Below, one piece after another: positions 27,179-35,491 of a DNA stretch of 64,000 nucleotides. The notes under the pieces are model-generated. The model was not told the origin of the DNA, searched no databases, and was given only the letters and a program-made list of their open reading frames with translations. A program made the position numbers and the translations under genes. Numbering within the stretch: position 1 is the stretch's first letter; each line of letters starts with the position of its first letter. Origin of the DNA: Pseudogracilibacillus sp037071985 (GTDB taxonomy: Bacteria > Bacillota > Bacilli > Bacillales > Amphibacillaceae); assembly GCF_037071985.1 (NCBI RefSeq), contig NZ_JAXHDF010000003.1, forward strand, positions 186,001 through 250,000. The letters run 5' to 3'.

Positions 27179-27805
27179 CTGTTAAAAATAGTAGATTTAC
27201 ATAAATATTATAATGGATTGCACGTACTTAAAGGAATTAATTTAGAAATAAAAGCAAAAGAAGCAGTAGTTATTTTAGGAACTAAGGATGCGGGTAAGAG
27301 TACACTGTTACGTTGTATACATTTTTTGCAAAAGATTGATCAAGGAGAAATCTGGTTTGATGGAGAAAAAATAACGAAGAAACAAAAGGAAATAGGGGTC
27401 ATACTTCGACATTTTAATTTATTTCCCCATAAAACTGTCCTTGAAAATGTGATGGAAGGTCCAACTATTGTCCAAAAAGAAACGAAAGACAAAGCGGCAG
27501 CACTTGGCATAAATTTATTAGAAAAAGTCGGTTTGAGAGAACGCGCCTATGTATATCCAAAAAATTTATCTATTAGTGAAAAGCAACGAGTAGCCATTGC
27601 TCGAACACTCGCAATGCAGCCGAAAATAATGTTATTCGATGAACCTACTTCTAACTTAAATCCGGTGTTAGCAGAGGAAATCATCGGAGTAATTAAACAG
27701 CTTCATTATGACGGTATGACAGTAGTAATTACTGCAAATGAAGTAGAATTTTCACACGGCTTTGCTTACAGAACAGTATTATTAGAAGATGGAGTGATTA
27801 TATGA
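27179..27805 (+). CDS. degenerate, truncated paralogue of the amino-acid ABC ATPase
   Basis: An open frame closely related to the preceding ATPase but damaged at most catalytic motifs. Walker A is GTKDAGKST (Lys kept). The Q-loop Gln is Arg (VILRHFNLFP), the LSGGQ signature is LSISEKQRVAIAR, the D-loop is SNLNP instead of SGLDP, and the H-loop His is Asn (VITANEVEF). About 9 residues are missing before the Q-loop, and the last ~30 residues are absent. Homology begins at a CTG codon (27179) correctly spaced from AGGGAGGG; the first standard start, TTG 27218, would drop 13 conserved residues. It is either a young pseudogene without stops or a regulatory pseudo-ATPase. Confidence 0.75.
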   Translation: MLKIVDLHKYYNGLHVLKGINLEIKAKEAVVILGTKDAGKSTLLRCIHFLQKIDQGEIWFDGEKITKKQKEIGVILRHFNLFPHKTVLENVMEGPTIVQKETKDKAAALGINLLEKVGLRERAYVYPKNLSISEKQRVAIARTLAMQPKIMLFDEPTSNLNPVLAEEIIGVIKQLHYDGMTVVITANEVEFSHGFAYRTVLLEDGVII

Positions 27806-27817
27806 GATCCCAATCCA

Positions 27818-27947
27818 GTTGATTGTAACGTAAGGTGGCGACCAGCGGGAAAAGCATGAGTCCAAAAATCCTTATAGCAACACGACAGTGGAGCTATAAG
27901 AGTTGAGGCCATCCCGCGGAACGCGTCCATCTGAAGTGAAAATCAAC
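27818..27947. repeat. intergenic repeat just after the truncated ATPase
   Basis: The ends GTTGATT and AATCAAC are inverted repeats. The interior (AAGGTGGCGACCAGCGGG, AAAAGCATGAGTCC, GTGGAGCTATAAGAG, CATCCCGCGGAACGCGTCC) resembles, from memory, a repeat widespread in Bacillaceae. It begins 12 bases after the early stop of the degenerate ATPase and may mark the event that removed its C-terminus. Confidence 0.55.
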
Positions 27948-28021
27948 GAGTTTAAACACACAATACAACATTTTTAGTGGAGAACTGTTTTTAAATAATC
28001 AAGTCGTTTATAAAAACAACA

Positions 28022-28054
28022 AAAGGAATCCAGTTTAACACTGAATTCCTTTTT
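28022..28054. terminator. bidirectional terminator between the ATPase remnant and pucR-like gene
   Basis: AAAAGGAATCCAG, a 7-base loop and CTGAATTCCTTTTTT, with one mismatch in the stem. A-rich and T-rich flanks allow use from both sides. Immediately after it, 28065-28084 (TGAGTTTTGTCCCAGCCTC region) matches the right terminus of the dispersed TIR repeat as a solo end. Confidence 0.75.
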
Positions 28055-28092
28055 TAATATTTAGCTGAGTTTTGTCCCAGCCTCGTTTGTGT

Positions 28093-29895
28093 TCATGTAT
28101 TATTCTGATTTAGAATATTGACTAATTTATACGCCATAATTCCTAATTGTAATTTTAAAAGGTCATCTGTAGACTTCAGGCTGAGCCCTGTTCGTTGTTC
28201 AATCTGATTTAAACGATAACGTAAAGTGTGCCTGTGAATAAATAATTTCTCAGCAGTTCGTTGAATACTCTGACTATTTTTAAAATAAGCATCGATTGTT
28301 TCAATCAGATCAATTTCCCGTTCCCCAGCTAAAAGTTTATAAATATTGTCCTTATAAATTTCAGAAAGATCAATACCTTTCTGATTCATTTCAAGTAATA
28401 AATCATACATTCCAAGATCTGAATAATGGGTAATATTCTTTTTTGCATCGATTAAATTAGTCAATTTTGCTGCATATTGAGCTTCTTTGGCACTTCTGCC
28501 AAGCTGATCAACTTGATCGTAAAACTTTCCAATACCAATTAAAAGTTTATGATTAGGAAAATAATAATTCCACTCTCCTTGCAATTCCTTAGCTAATTGA
28601 ACAGCTTGGTTATACTGTTCATCCTCTGTATTCCCATTAATATTAGTGAGTAAAATAATTGATTGCAGTTTTGTTTGCATCATATGGGCTTTACTTTTTT
28701 GAATAAGCAAATGCTCGACCATTAAATAAAGTCTGTCTACAAGATGAATGTCAACTTTTTTCGTTTCTAAGAAAGTAATATAAAAAACGGTTTGGTTGAC
28801 TGTCAGGTCATAGTTTAGTTTTAAAGCTTGGTCAATAATAAATCGTTCATTTAAATAATTTTTGCTGAAAATATCTTCTAGTAAATTACTTTGTAACCGA
28901 AGTTGTGTTTCTTCTACTGCTTGCACTTTTAAAAATTCCATTGCATATATAGAGGCTGCACGTTCGATTGCAATATCGTCTAATTCTTGCCATTGATCTG
29001 TAGCCTTTACCATGACAATCCAACCAAAACAGGATTGCTTTGCAATGATTGGGTAGATTGTAATCACTTGATCTTCTAGTTGAATATGTTCTTTTGCTTC
29101 TTTTTCTAAGCTGCATAATAAATATTTGGATATATCAATTTCCTGTTGATTGGTCGTGAAGAATATCTTTGAAGGTCTATTTGTAGTTTGAAATGAGCTA
29201 TTAGAGCTGGTGTAGCTGATTTCATAAAATTCATTGTAAATACAAATCTCTGAGTCTGTTAGTTGTGCTAACCGATTTGTAACTTCTGTCAGACTTTGAT
29301 CATTTAATATCATCGTTGATAATTCGTGGTGAATGTTTTCCGATTGTTCCAATAAACGAGTTTGCTTATTCACAATATGTTGTAGGACTACTTTAGTTAT
29401 TTCCGAAAAGTTAATATCAGTAGGGATTTCAATCAAAGGTAAATGGTGTTTGTCGGCAAGTGCAATGAAACTCTCCGGAATTTTTTCCATATAAAAACTC
29501 GTATAAATAGCAACGCCTGATAAAGGTCTTAAACGCAATAAATTATGAAAAACTTCCATCCTGTTTTCATCTTCTAATAAATTAAATCCAGTAGTGATTA
29601 AGAATTCACCATCCTGAATACGTTCAATATCTTCTAACACTTCTACGATAGTTACCCACTTGATTTTATTCTCTATTCCTTTAGATCCTGCGACTAATTT
29701 AGTTGTTTGCATGATTGGTAATTGTAATGCATCTTTGACTGTGATAGCGATACGTATCCCTCCATTAGTTTTCCCATTATACAAGGTGTATAATTTTTCA
29801 GTCCTTTTTTTAATGTTTAGTCGAATAGATAGTGAATAATGTGTTCGATATAATTTTATTATACAGAAATGTTGAGCAAAATCCATAGATACCAA
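28093..29895 (-). CDS. PucR-family transcriptional regulator
   Basis: The N-terminal PucR ligand domain starts at ITVKDALQLPIM and continues with WVTIVEVLEDIERIQDGEFLITTGFNLL. A GGDEF-like/CdaR middle follows, and the C-terminal PucR helix-turn-helix is SIQRTAEKLFIHRHTLRYRLNQIE. Such regulators sense purines, amino acids or related nitrogen compounds. The frame as drawn carries ~50 extra residues before the PucR domain. A GGAGGG ribosome binding site (29763-29758) sits just before the domain but is followed by ATA/ATC, not ATG/GTG/TTG, so the true start is unclear (TTG 29784 is another option). It is divergent from the aminotransferase operon and is its likely activator. Confidence 0.88.
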   Translation of the reverse strand: MVSMDFAQHFCIIKLYRTHYSLSIRLNIKKRTEKLYTLYNGKTNGGIRIAITVKDALQLPIMQTTKLVAGSKGIENKIKWVTIVEVLEDIERIQDGEFLITTGFNLLEDENRMEVFHNLLRLRPLSGVAIYTSFYMEKIPESFIALADKHHLPLIEIPTDINFSEITKVVLQHIVNKQTRLLEQSENIHHELSTMILNDQSLTEVTNRLAQLTDSEICIYNEFYEISYTSSNSSFQTTNRPSKIFFTTNQQEIDISKYLLCSLEKEAKEHIQLEDQVITIYPIIAKQSCFGWIVMVKATDQWQELDDIAIERAASIYAMEFLKVQAVEETQLRLQSNLLEDIFSKNYLNERFIIDQALKLNYDLTVNQTVFYITFLETKKVDIHLVDRLYLMVEHLLIQKSKAHMMQTKLQSIILLTNINGNTEDEQYNQAVQLAKELQGEWNYYFPNHKLLIGIGKFYDQVDQLGRSAKEAQYAAKLTNLIDAKKNITHYSDLGMYDLLLEMNQKGIDLSEIYKDNIYKLLAGEREIDLIETIDAYFKNSQSIQRTAEKLFIHRHTLRYRLNQIEQRTGLSLKSTDDLLKLQLGIMAYKLVNILNQNNT

Positions 29896-29898
29896 TTA

Positions 29899-29912
29899 AG
29901 TAAACGCTTACT
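29899..29912. promoter_or_regulatory. cre-like palindrome in the pucR/aminotransferase divergent region
   Basis: AGTAAACGCTTACT is nearly perfectly palindromic and agrees with the CcpA cre core TGTAAACGCTTACA except at the outermost base on each side. It lies about 60 bases before the aminotransferase start codon, where catabolite repression would be effective. Confidence 0.5.
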
Positions 29913-29960
29913 ACTTATTAGATGTCTGGACAAATTTAAGGAAATAAGAGGTGAAAAAAG

Positions 29961-31310
29961 ATGCCGCGAACCTATTTAATTAAACCTGTTTTAGACCAAT
30001 ATTATTCATGCATTACACATGGTAGAGGGATTTATTTATATGATGAAGCAGGAAATAAGTATATTGACGGTTCTTCCGGAGCAGTTACAGCAAGTATTGG
30101 ACATGGTGTACAGGATATTATTGAAGCGATGGATATGCAAGCAAAAAAAATTTCGTTCGTCTATCGTTCTCAGTTTTCAACGAGAATAGCTGAGGATTTA
30201 GCAAAAAAGATGAGTGACATATCACCTGGAGATCTAAACTGGTCTTTTTTTGTAAACAGCGGTTCGGAAGCAACAGAAACTACAATGAAAATTGCCATTC
30301 AATATTGGCAGGAAAAAGGAATCAAAACAAAAACGAAAATTATTTCACGATGGATGAGTTACCATGGAATCACGATGGGGGCATTGTCTATGTCTGGTCA
30401 TATTAGCCGTCGCGAGCGTTTTGAAACGTTGTTGGACAGATATCCGTCTGTTTCCGCACCGTATTATTACAGGGATGCAAATGGCAGAACGACCGAACAA
30501 TGTGATGATTATTATGCAGCAGAGTTAGAAAAAGAAATCCTTCGAGTTGGGAGTGAGCATATTGCTGCATTTATCGCTGAACCAATTGTCGGTGCCGCCG
30601 GAGGAGCACTCACTCCATCAAAAGATTATTTTAAAAAAATTAAAGCCGTTTGCGAACAGTATGATGTTCTGTTTATAGCAGATGAAGTAATGACCGGGGT
30701 TGGCAGAACTGGAAAAATGTTTGCCATGGAGCATTTTGGTGTCGTACCAGACATAATGGCGACTGGGAAAGGAATGAGTGCAGGATATACTCCAATTGCG
30801 GCGGCAGTCGTAAGTGAACATGTAATGGAGCCGATTTTACAGGGATCGAAATCCATTATGAGTGGGCATACGTTTAGTGCAAATCCACAATCAGCGGCAA
30901 CAGCTCTAGCTGTTATTAACTATATAGAAAAGAACAATCTTGTTCAAAAATCTGCTGATAACGGCATTTATTTAAAAGAGAAGATAAATAGACTTGCAGA
31001 AAAAAGTAAAATAATTGGTGATATAAGAGGAAAAGGACTGTTTATCGGTGTGGAATTCGTAAAAAATAAAGCAACGAAAGAAACGTTTCCTAGAAAATTT
31101 GATCTCGTAAATCAAATAGTCCAAGCAAATTTTGAGGAAGAATTACTCGTTTATCCCGCCAATGCAGGTGAAGACGGATTAAATGGGGATGCAGTCATTT
31201 TAGCGCCACCACTTACCATCTCAAAAGCTGAAATTGACGATCTAGTTGCTCGTTTTACTAGAAGTTTAGAAAGAGTAGAACGCTCAATTGTGAGGGAGCT
31301 GGTTCAATGA
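29961..31310 (+). CDS. class III (omega) aminotransferase, YodT-like
   Basis: 449 residues of the PLP fold-type I class III family: FFVNSGSEATETTMKIA, the long GIT..GALSMSGH segment, AFIAEPIVGAAGGALTP, LFIADEVMTGVGRTGKMFAMEHFGVVPD, and the PLP Lys in ATGKGMSAGYTPIAA. It would remove an amino group distal or beta to a carboxylate and pass it to 2-oxoglutarate or pyruvate. It begins a tightly packed operon with CoA-transferase, thiolase and M20 genes. That set suggests it makes a 3-keto acid from a beta-amino acid. The stop overlaps the next start (ATGA). Confidence 0.9.
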   Translation: MPRTYLIKPVLDQYYSCITHGRGIYLYDEAGNKYIDGSSGAVTASIGHGVQDIIEAMDMQAKKISFVYRSQFSTRIAEDLAKKMSDISPGDLNWSFFVNSGSEATETTMKIAIQYWQEKGIKTKTKIISRWMSYHGITMGALSMSGHISRRERFETLLDRYPSVSAPYYYRDANGRTTEQCDDYYAAELEKEILRVGSEHIAAFIAEPIVGAAGGALTPSKDYFKKIKAVCEQYDVLFIADEVMTGVGRTGKMFAMEHFGVVPDIMATGKGMSAGYTPIAAAVVSEHVMEPILQGSKSIMSGHTFSANPQSAATALAVINYIEKNNLVQKSADNGIYLKEKINRLAEKSKIIGDIRGKGLFIGVEFVKNKATKETFPRKFDLVNQIVQANFEEELLVYPANAGEDGLNGDAVILAPPLTISKAEIDDLVARFTRSLERVERSIVRELVQ

Positions 31311-31984
31311 TAAAAGTACGAGCGATTGAAGAAGCGGTAAAACATATTCATAGCGGTTCCTCCCTTATGTTTGGTGGATTTGGGGGGATTGGAAACCCAC
31401 CGACATTAATAAAAGCATTACTGAATAATGGAGTAAAAGATTTGACGTTAATTGGAAATGATGCAGGTTTTCCTAATGTTGGGATCGGTCAACTTATTAC
31501 TGCTGGCCGGGCAAAAAAGTTGATTGCATCTCATATTGGTTCCAACCCGAATGCGGGGAAACAAATGCATGAAGGAACACTTGAAGTAGAATTTTCTCCA
31601 CAAGGAACGCTTGTCGAACGCATTCGTGCTGGTGGTTCAGGGCTAGGTGGTATTTTGGTCGATGTCGGTATCGATGGATTAGTCGCTGAAAACAAACAAA
31701 AAATAGCTGTGAATGGAAAAACATATTTGCTCGAAACGCCACTTACTGCAGAAGTAGCTATCGTATTTGCAAAAAAGGCAGATACATATGGAAATTTAAT
31801 TTTTGACAAAAGTGCTCGAAATACTAATCCTCTCGTCGCAATGGCCGGAGATATTACGATTGCAGAAGTGGAGGAAATTGTGCCAGTCGGTGAGCTCAAT
31901 CCCGAGGAGATTATCACTCCAGGTGCATTTGTCGATATCGTTGTAAAAAGTGAAGGAGTGAACTGGAAATGGGTGTGGGAGTAA
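31307..31984 (+). CDS. 3-oxoacid CoA-transferase subunit A (YodS/AtoD-like)
   Basis: 225 residues with the alpha-subunit pattern of acetoacetate/3-oxoacid CoA-transferases: GSSLMFGGFGGIGNPPTLI, LTLIGNDAG, KLIASHIGSNP, GTLEVEFSPQGTLVERIRAGG and YGNLIFDKSARN. Together with subunit B it exchanges CoA from acetyl- or succinyl-CoA onto a keto-acid. It overlaps both neighbours, so the operon is translationally coupled. Confidence 0.92.
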   Translation: MIKVRAIEEAVKHIHSGSSLMFGGFGGIGNPPTLIKALLNNGVKDLTLIGNDAGFPNVGIGQLITAGRAKKLIASHIGSNPNAGKQMHEGTLEVEFSPQGTLVERIRAGGSGLGGILVDVGIDGLVAENKQKIAVNGKTYLLETPLTAEVAIVFAKKADTYGNLIFDKSARNTNPLVAMAGDITIAEVEEIVPVGELNPEEIITPGAFVDIVVKSEGVNWKWVWE

Positions 31985-32631
31985 ATGTCCGTCATCAAAT
32001 AGCTAAAAGAGCTGCTAAAGAAATCGAAGATGGGATGGTCGTTAATCTAGGTATTGGCATGCCGACATTGGTTGCTGACTATATTCCGGAAAATGTGAAT
32101 GTTATGTTTCATGCCGAAAATGGTGTACTTGGAACCGGTCCGACTCCGGCAAAAGGAGAAGAAGATGAAAATCTGTGTAATGCTGGAGGACTACCAATGA
32201 CGATCGTACCTGGTGGATCCTATTTTGATAGTACGTATGCATTTAGCATTATTAGACGTGGCTTACTTGATGTAACCATCCTTGGCGCGTTTCAGATAAG
32301 TCAATATGGCGATCTAGCTAATTGGATTGTTCCGAAAAAAATTGTTTCGGGGATGGGGGGAGCAATTGAACTGGCCCAAAAAGCAAAAAAAGTGATTGTC
32401 CTTATGAATCACGTAGATAAAAAAGGAAATCCAAAAATCGTGACAGAATGTACTTTGCCTTTAACAGCTAAACATTGTGTCGATCTAATCATAACAGATT
32501 TGGCAGTTATCAAAGTTACTGTAAAAGGCTTACAGTTAATCGAAGTAATGGATGGCTATACCGTGGATGAAGTTGTTAAAGTAACTGGAGCTCCCCTTTT
32601 CGTAGCGAAAGAAAAGAAAGGAGAGTGTTGA
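31969..32631 (+). CDS. 3-oxoacid CoA-transferase subunit B (YodR/AtoA-like)
   Basis: 220 residues. The catalytic Glu lies in HAENGVLGTGPTP. GMVVNLGIGMPTLVADYIP, GGSYFDSTYAFSIIRRG, LGAFQISQYGDLANWIVP and GMGGAIELAQKAKKVIVLM are standard beta-subunit motifs. It starts inside the end of the A subunit gene with GAAGGAG upstream. Confidence 0.92.
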   Translation: MGVGVNVRHQIAKRAAKEIEDGMVVNLGIGMPTLVADYIPENVNVMFHAENGVLGTGPTPAKGEEDENLCNAGGLPMTIVPGGSYFDSTYAFSIIRRGLLDVTILGAFQISQYGDLANWIVPKKIVSGMGGAIELAQKAKKVIVLMNHVDKKGNPKIVTECTLPLTAKHCVDLIITDLAVIKVTVKGLQLIEVMDGYTVDEVVKVTGAPLFVAKEKKGEC

Positions 32632-32633
32632 AA

Positions 32634-33818
32634 GTGGAAGAGGCAGTCATCGTTTCAGGGGTTCGAACAGCTGTTGGCGCATTTGGAAAATCACTCCGAA
32701 CGGTCGTTGCAAACGACTTAGGCAAGCATGTCCTTGAGGGATTAGTGGAACAGGCGGGTTTTTCTAAAGATAAAGTGGAAGAAGTTATATTCGGCCATGG
32801 GTATGTGCATGGAGGTGGGTTAAATTCGGCACGGATTGCTTCTCAACAGGCAGGTTTTTCAGAAAAAATCCCGGCATATGTTGTCATTAAAGCATGTGGA
32901 TCAAGTTTAAAGGCAATTACCAATGCTACCGCATCCATTCAAACTAGACAAAACGAAGTAATTGTAGTTGGTGGAACAGAAAGCATGAGTAATGTTCCTT
33001 ATTTGGTTAAGACACGCTGGGGAACCAAATTTGGTAATGTTGAAATGGAAGATGCATTAATGACAGATGGATTGATATGTTCACTTGGTCATGAACATAT
33101 GGGAGATACCGCGGAAAGGCTTGCAGAGCAATACAATATATCTCGTGAAGAACAAGATGATTTTGCTTTTGAGAGCCATATAAAAGCAATCATGGCGATG
33201 GATGCGAATAAATTTTCAGATGAAATTGTCCCAGTAAAAATGAAAACTCGTAAATGTGTCGAGAAATTTGATATAGATGAAAGTGTCATTCACTCCATAA
33301 ATAGAGAAAAACTTGCCTCTTTACGACCTGTCTTTCAACAAAGCGGTACTATAACTGCAGGAAATGCATGTCCCATGAATGATGGCGCGGCAGCCCTTTT
33401 AATGATGTCCAAAACAAAAGCAGAAGCAGAAGGACTTAAACCACTTGTAAAAGTCAAAGCCTATGCAAGTGCAGGTGTTAACCCTTCGATCATGGGAATT
33501 GGACCCGCACCGGCGACACGAAAAGCTCTAAAAAAAGCGAGCCTCACACTAGAAGATATTGGGCTGATTGAATTAAACGAAGCATTCGCCGCTCAAGCAA
33601 TTGCTGTGATAAAAGAACTTCATTTAGATGAAAAAAAGGTAAACGTCAATGGCGGTGCAATTGCCCTTGGCCACCCAGTCGGTGCTACAGGAGCGAAATT
33701 GTCCGTCACATTAATTCATGAAATGATTCGGACTCAGACAAAATACGGTCTTGTAACTATGTGCATGGCTGGTGGAATGGGGATTGCCGTCATCTATGAA
33801 AATATGAGTTTATCATGA
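32634..33818 (+). CDS. acetyl-CoA C-acetyltransferase / beta-ketothiolase
   Basis: About 394 residues with the thiolase catalytic set: nucleophile Cys in VIKACGSSLKAI, GNACPMNDGAAALLMM, His in NGGAIALGHPVGATGAK, and the second Cys in TMCMAGGMGIAVIYE. It would cleave the 3-ketoacyl-CoA made by the CoA-transferase into acetyl-CoA and a shorter acyl-CoA. The frame opens at GTG 32625 inside the preceding gene, but AAAGGAG ending at 32624 better fits TTG 32628 or GTG 32634. A thiolase is not part of the B. subtilis yodQRST cluster as I recall it, so its presence here is notable. Confidence 0.9.
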   Translation: MEEAVIVSGVRTAVGAFGKSLRTVVANDLGKHVLEGLVEQAGFSKDKVEEVIFGHGYVHGGGLNSARIASQQAGFSEKIPAYVVIKACGSSLKAITNATASIQTRQNEVIVVGGTESMSNVPYLVKTRWGTKFGNVEMEDALMTDGLICSLGHEHMGDTAERLAEQYNISREEQDDFAFESHIKAIMAMDANKFSDEIVPVKMKTRKCVEKFDIDESVIHSINREKLASLRPVFQQSGTITAGNACPMNDGAAALLMMSKTKAEAEGLKPLVKVKAYASAGVNPSIMGIGPAPATRKALKKASLTLEDIGLIELNEAFAAQAIAVIKELHLDEKKVNVNGGAIALGHPVGATGAKLSVTLIHEMIRTQTKYGLVTMCMAGGMGIAVIYENMSLS

Positions 33819-33835
33819 GAGGAGATAATCAAACC

Positions 33836-35098
33836 GTGTCAATGAAAGAAAGAATCTATCAATGGATCGATGATCATAAACCAAAAAGTATTGAACGCCT
33901 AACAGAAATGGTACAGCATGCAAGCACTCAAGGTAACGAAAAAGGGGTTCAAGAAGTTGTCGCTAATTACTTAAAAGAAATTAACTTAGAAGTAGATTTT
34001 TGGGAATTAGATGGAGATAGGTTAAAAAAACATCCGTACTTTTATTCCAACCGCGAAACTTTTGAAAATAGTCCGAATGTAGTCGGTGTTTTAAAAGGAA
34101 CTGGGGGCGGTAAATCGATTATTTTAAATGGTCATGTCGATGTTGTCCCAGAAGGGGACCATGCTCAGTGGGACGAAGAACCTTACAGTGGAAAGGTCAT
34201 CAACGGTAAAATGTATGGGCGAGGGGTGACAGATATGAAAGGCGGTAATATCGCTTTACTCCTTGCATTAGAAGTAATTCAGACTCTAGGAATTCGGTTA
34301 AAAGGGGATGTCATTTTTCAAAGTGTAATAGAGGAAGAAAGTGGAGGGGCAGGAACTTTAGATGCAATTTTAAAAGGGTATAAGGCAGATGCTGCTATTA
34401 TACCAGAACCAACAAATATGAAAATATTCCCAAAACAACAAGGGTCTAAATGGTTTCGTCTTATCATAACAGGAAGAACAGCCCATGGAGGAACACCGTC
34501 CCATGGTGTTAGTGCGATTGATAAAGCGTTCATTGTTAATAAGCATATAAAAGAACTAGAAAAAGTAAGAAATAATCGAATTGATGATCCACTCTATGAT
34601 AATGTTCCAATACCTGTACCAATAAATATAGGTAGAATTACGGGAGGTGATTGGCCATCTTCCGTCCCAGATGTCGTACAGTTAGAAGGGCGGATTGGAA
34701 TTGCCCCTAATGAAACGATGGAACAGGTTCAAGAAGAGCTAGAAGAATGGACTGCAAGATTAGCGGAAAAAGACAGATGGTTCGAGCAAAATCCTGTAAT
34801 AGTAGAATGGTTTGGAGCTAGGTGGGTGCCCGGTGAAATAGAAACGGATCATCCATTAGTTAAATTGTTAACGAATAATTTTAAAGATATTATGGATGAT
34901 GAGCCAATCGTCGTTGCCTCACCTTGGGGAACAGATGGGGGATTGCTGACCAAGGTAGCTGATACACCTACAATCGTATTCGGTCCCGGTATTACGGAGC
35001 TAGCGCATTTCCCAAACGAAGCGATCGAACTTGATAAAATTTTTCAGGCAGCAAAAATTATTGCAGCTACTATCGTCGATTGGTGTGAAGCTAGTTAA
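33836..35098 (+). CDS. M20-family amidohydrolase/deacylase (ArgE/DapE; YodQ-like)
   Basis: About 420 residues with the dizinc M20 motifs: LNGHVDVVPEGD, GRGVTDMKGG, EEESGGAGT, IPEPTNM and the late GPGITELAHFPNEAI. It would hydrolyse an N-acyl amino acid or similar amide. The frame opens at ATG 33815, overlapping the thiolase stop, but an AGAGGAG inside those first codons points to GTG 33836 or ATG 33842. As the last gene of the aminotransferase operon it resembles YodQ, proposed to deacetylate an acetylated lysine derivative. Substrate is inference. Confidence 0.88.
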   Translation: MSMKERIYQWIDDHKPKSIERLTEMVQHASTQGNEKGVQEVVANYLKEINLEVDFWELDGDRLKKHPYFYSNRETFENSPNVVGVLKGTGGGKSIILNGHVDVVPEGDHAQWDEEPYSGKVINGKMYGRGVTDMKGGNIALLLALEVIQTLGIRLKGDVIFQSVIEEESGGAGTLDAILKGYKADAAIIPEPTNMKIFPKQQGSKWFRLIITGRTAHGGTPSHGVSAIDKAFIVNKHIKELEKVRNNRIDDPLYDNVPIPVPINIGRITGGDWPSSVPDVVQLEGRIGIAPNETMEQVQEELEEWTARLAEKDRWFEQNPVIVEWFGARWVPGEIETDHPLVKLLTNNFKDIMDDEPIVVASPWGTDGGLLTKVADTPTIVFGPGITELAHFPNEAIELDKIFQAAKIIAATIVDWCEAS

Positions 35099-35201
35099 CA
35101 ATTATTACTTATTCTAATAAATTGTAACGATCCGAACATAGATAATTGGTTAGTTTAAAATGAGAACGGTTAAGATGCTTGTATAAAAAACTTTAGCCTA
35201 T

Positions 35202-35251
35202 GAAACTCTGAACGATAACTTAAATTTATTATCGTTCGGAGTTTCTTTTTT
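35202..35251 (+). terminator. strong terminator ending the aminotransferase operon
   Basis: The 17-base arms GAAACTCTGAACGATAA and TTATCGTTCGGAGTTTC enclose a 10-base loop, followed by TTTTTT. One G-U pair lies within the stem. Confidence 0.93.
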
Positions 35252-35397
35252 GTCTTACTTGAAACTGTGACACAGATGACAGATTGTTTCGGCTCTCACT
35301 TAATATCTTCCTGTTGGGCAAAAAGGCTTATTTATGTTCAGATCTCTTATTGCTTAAAAATGACTAATGAACTAATTCGAAAGTATGAAATAATTAC

Positions 35398-35426
35398 TTG
35401 ACAATGAAAGGAAATTACCTTATATT
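35398..35426 (+). promoter_or_regulatory. sigma-A promoter of the SorC-ABC-TrpA-like operon
   Basis: TTGACA at 35398-35403, a 17-base spacer and TATATT at 35421-35426: a near-consensus vegetative promoter. It is 66 bases before the TTG start of the SorC regulator and overlaps no other gene. Confidence 0.75.
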
Positions 35427-35438
35427 TAAAAATATCAC

Positions 35439-35472
35439 TTGAACAAAAATCCATACATTGAACAAATGTTCA
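35439..35472 (+). promoter_or_regulatory. SorC-family operator: palindrome plus half site
   Basis: TGAACAAATGTTCA at 35459-35472 is a palindrome (TGAACA, two bases, TGTTCA). A second TTGAACA half site begins at 35439, about 19 bases before the first. B. subtilis DeoR, of the same family, uses ATTGAACA-type half sites. The placement just after the -10 box would let the regulator block transcription of its own operon. Confidence 0.6.
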
Positions 35473-35491
35473 TGCGAGAGAGGGAGATGCT

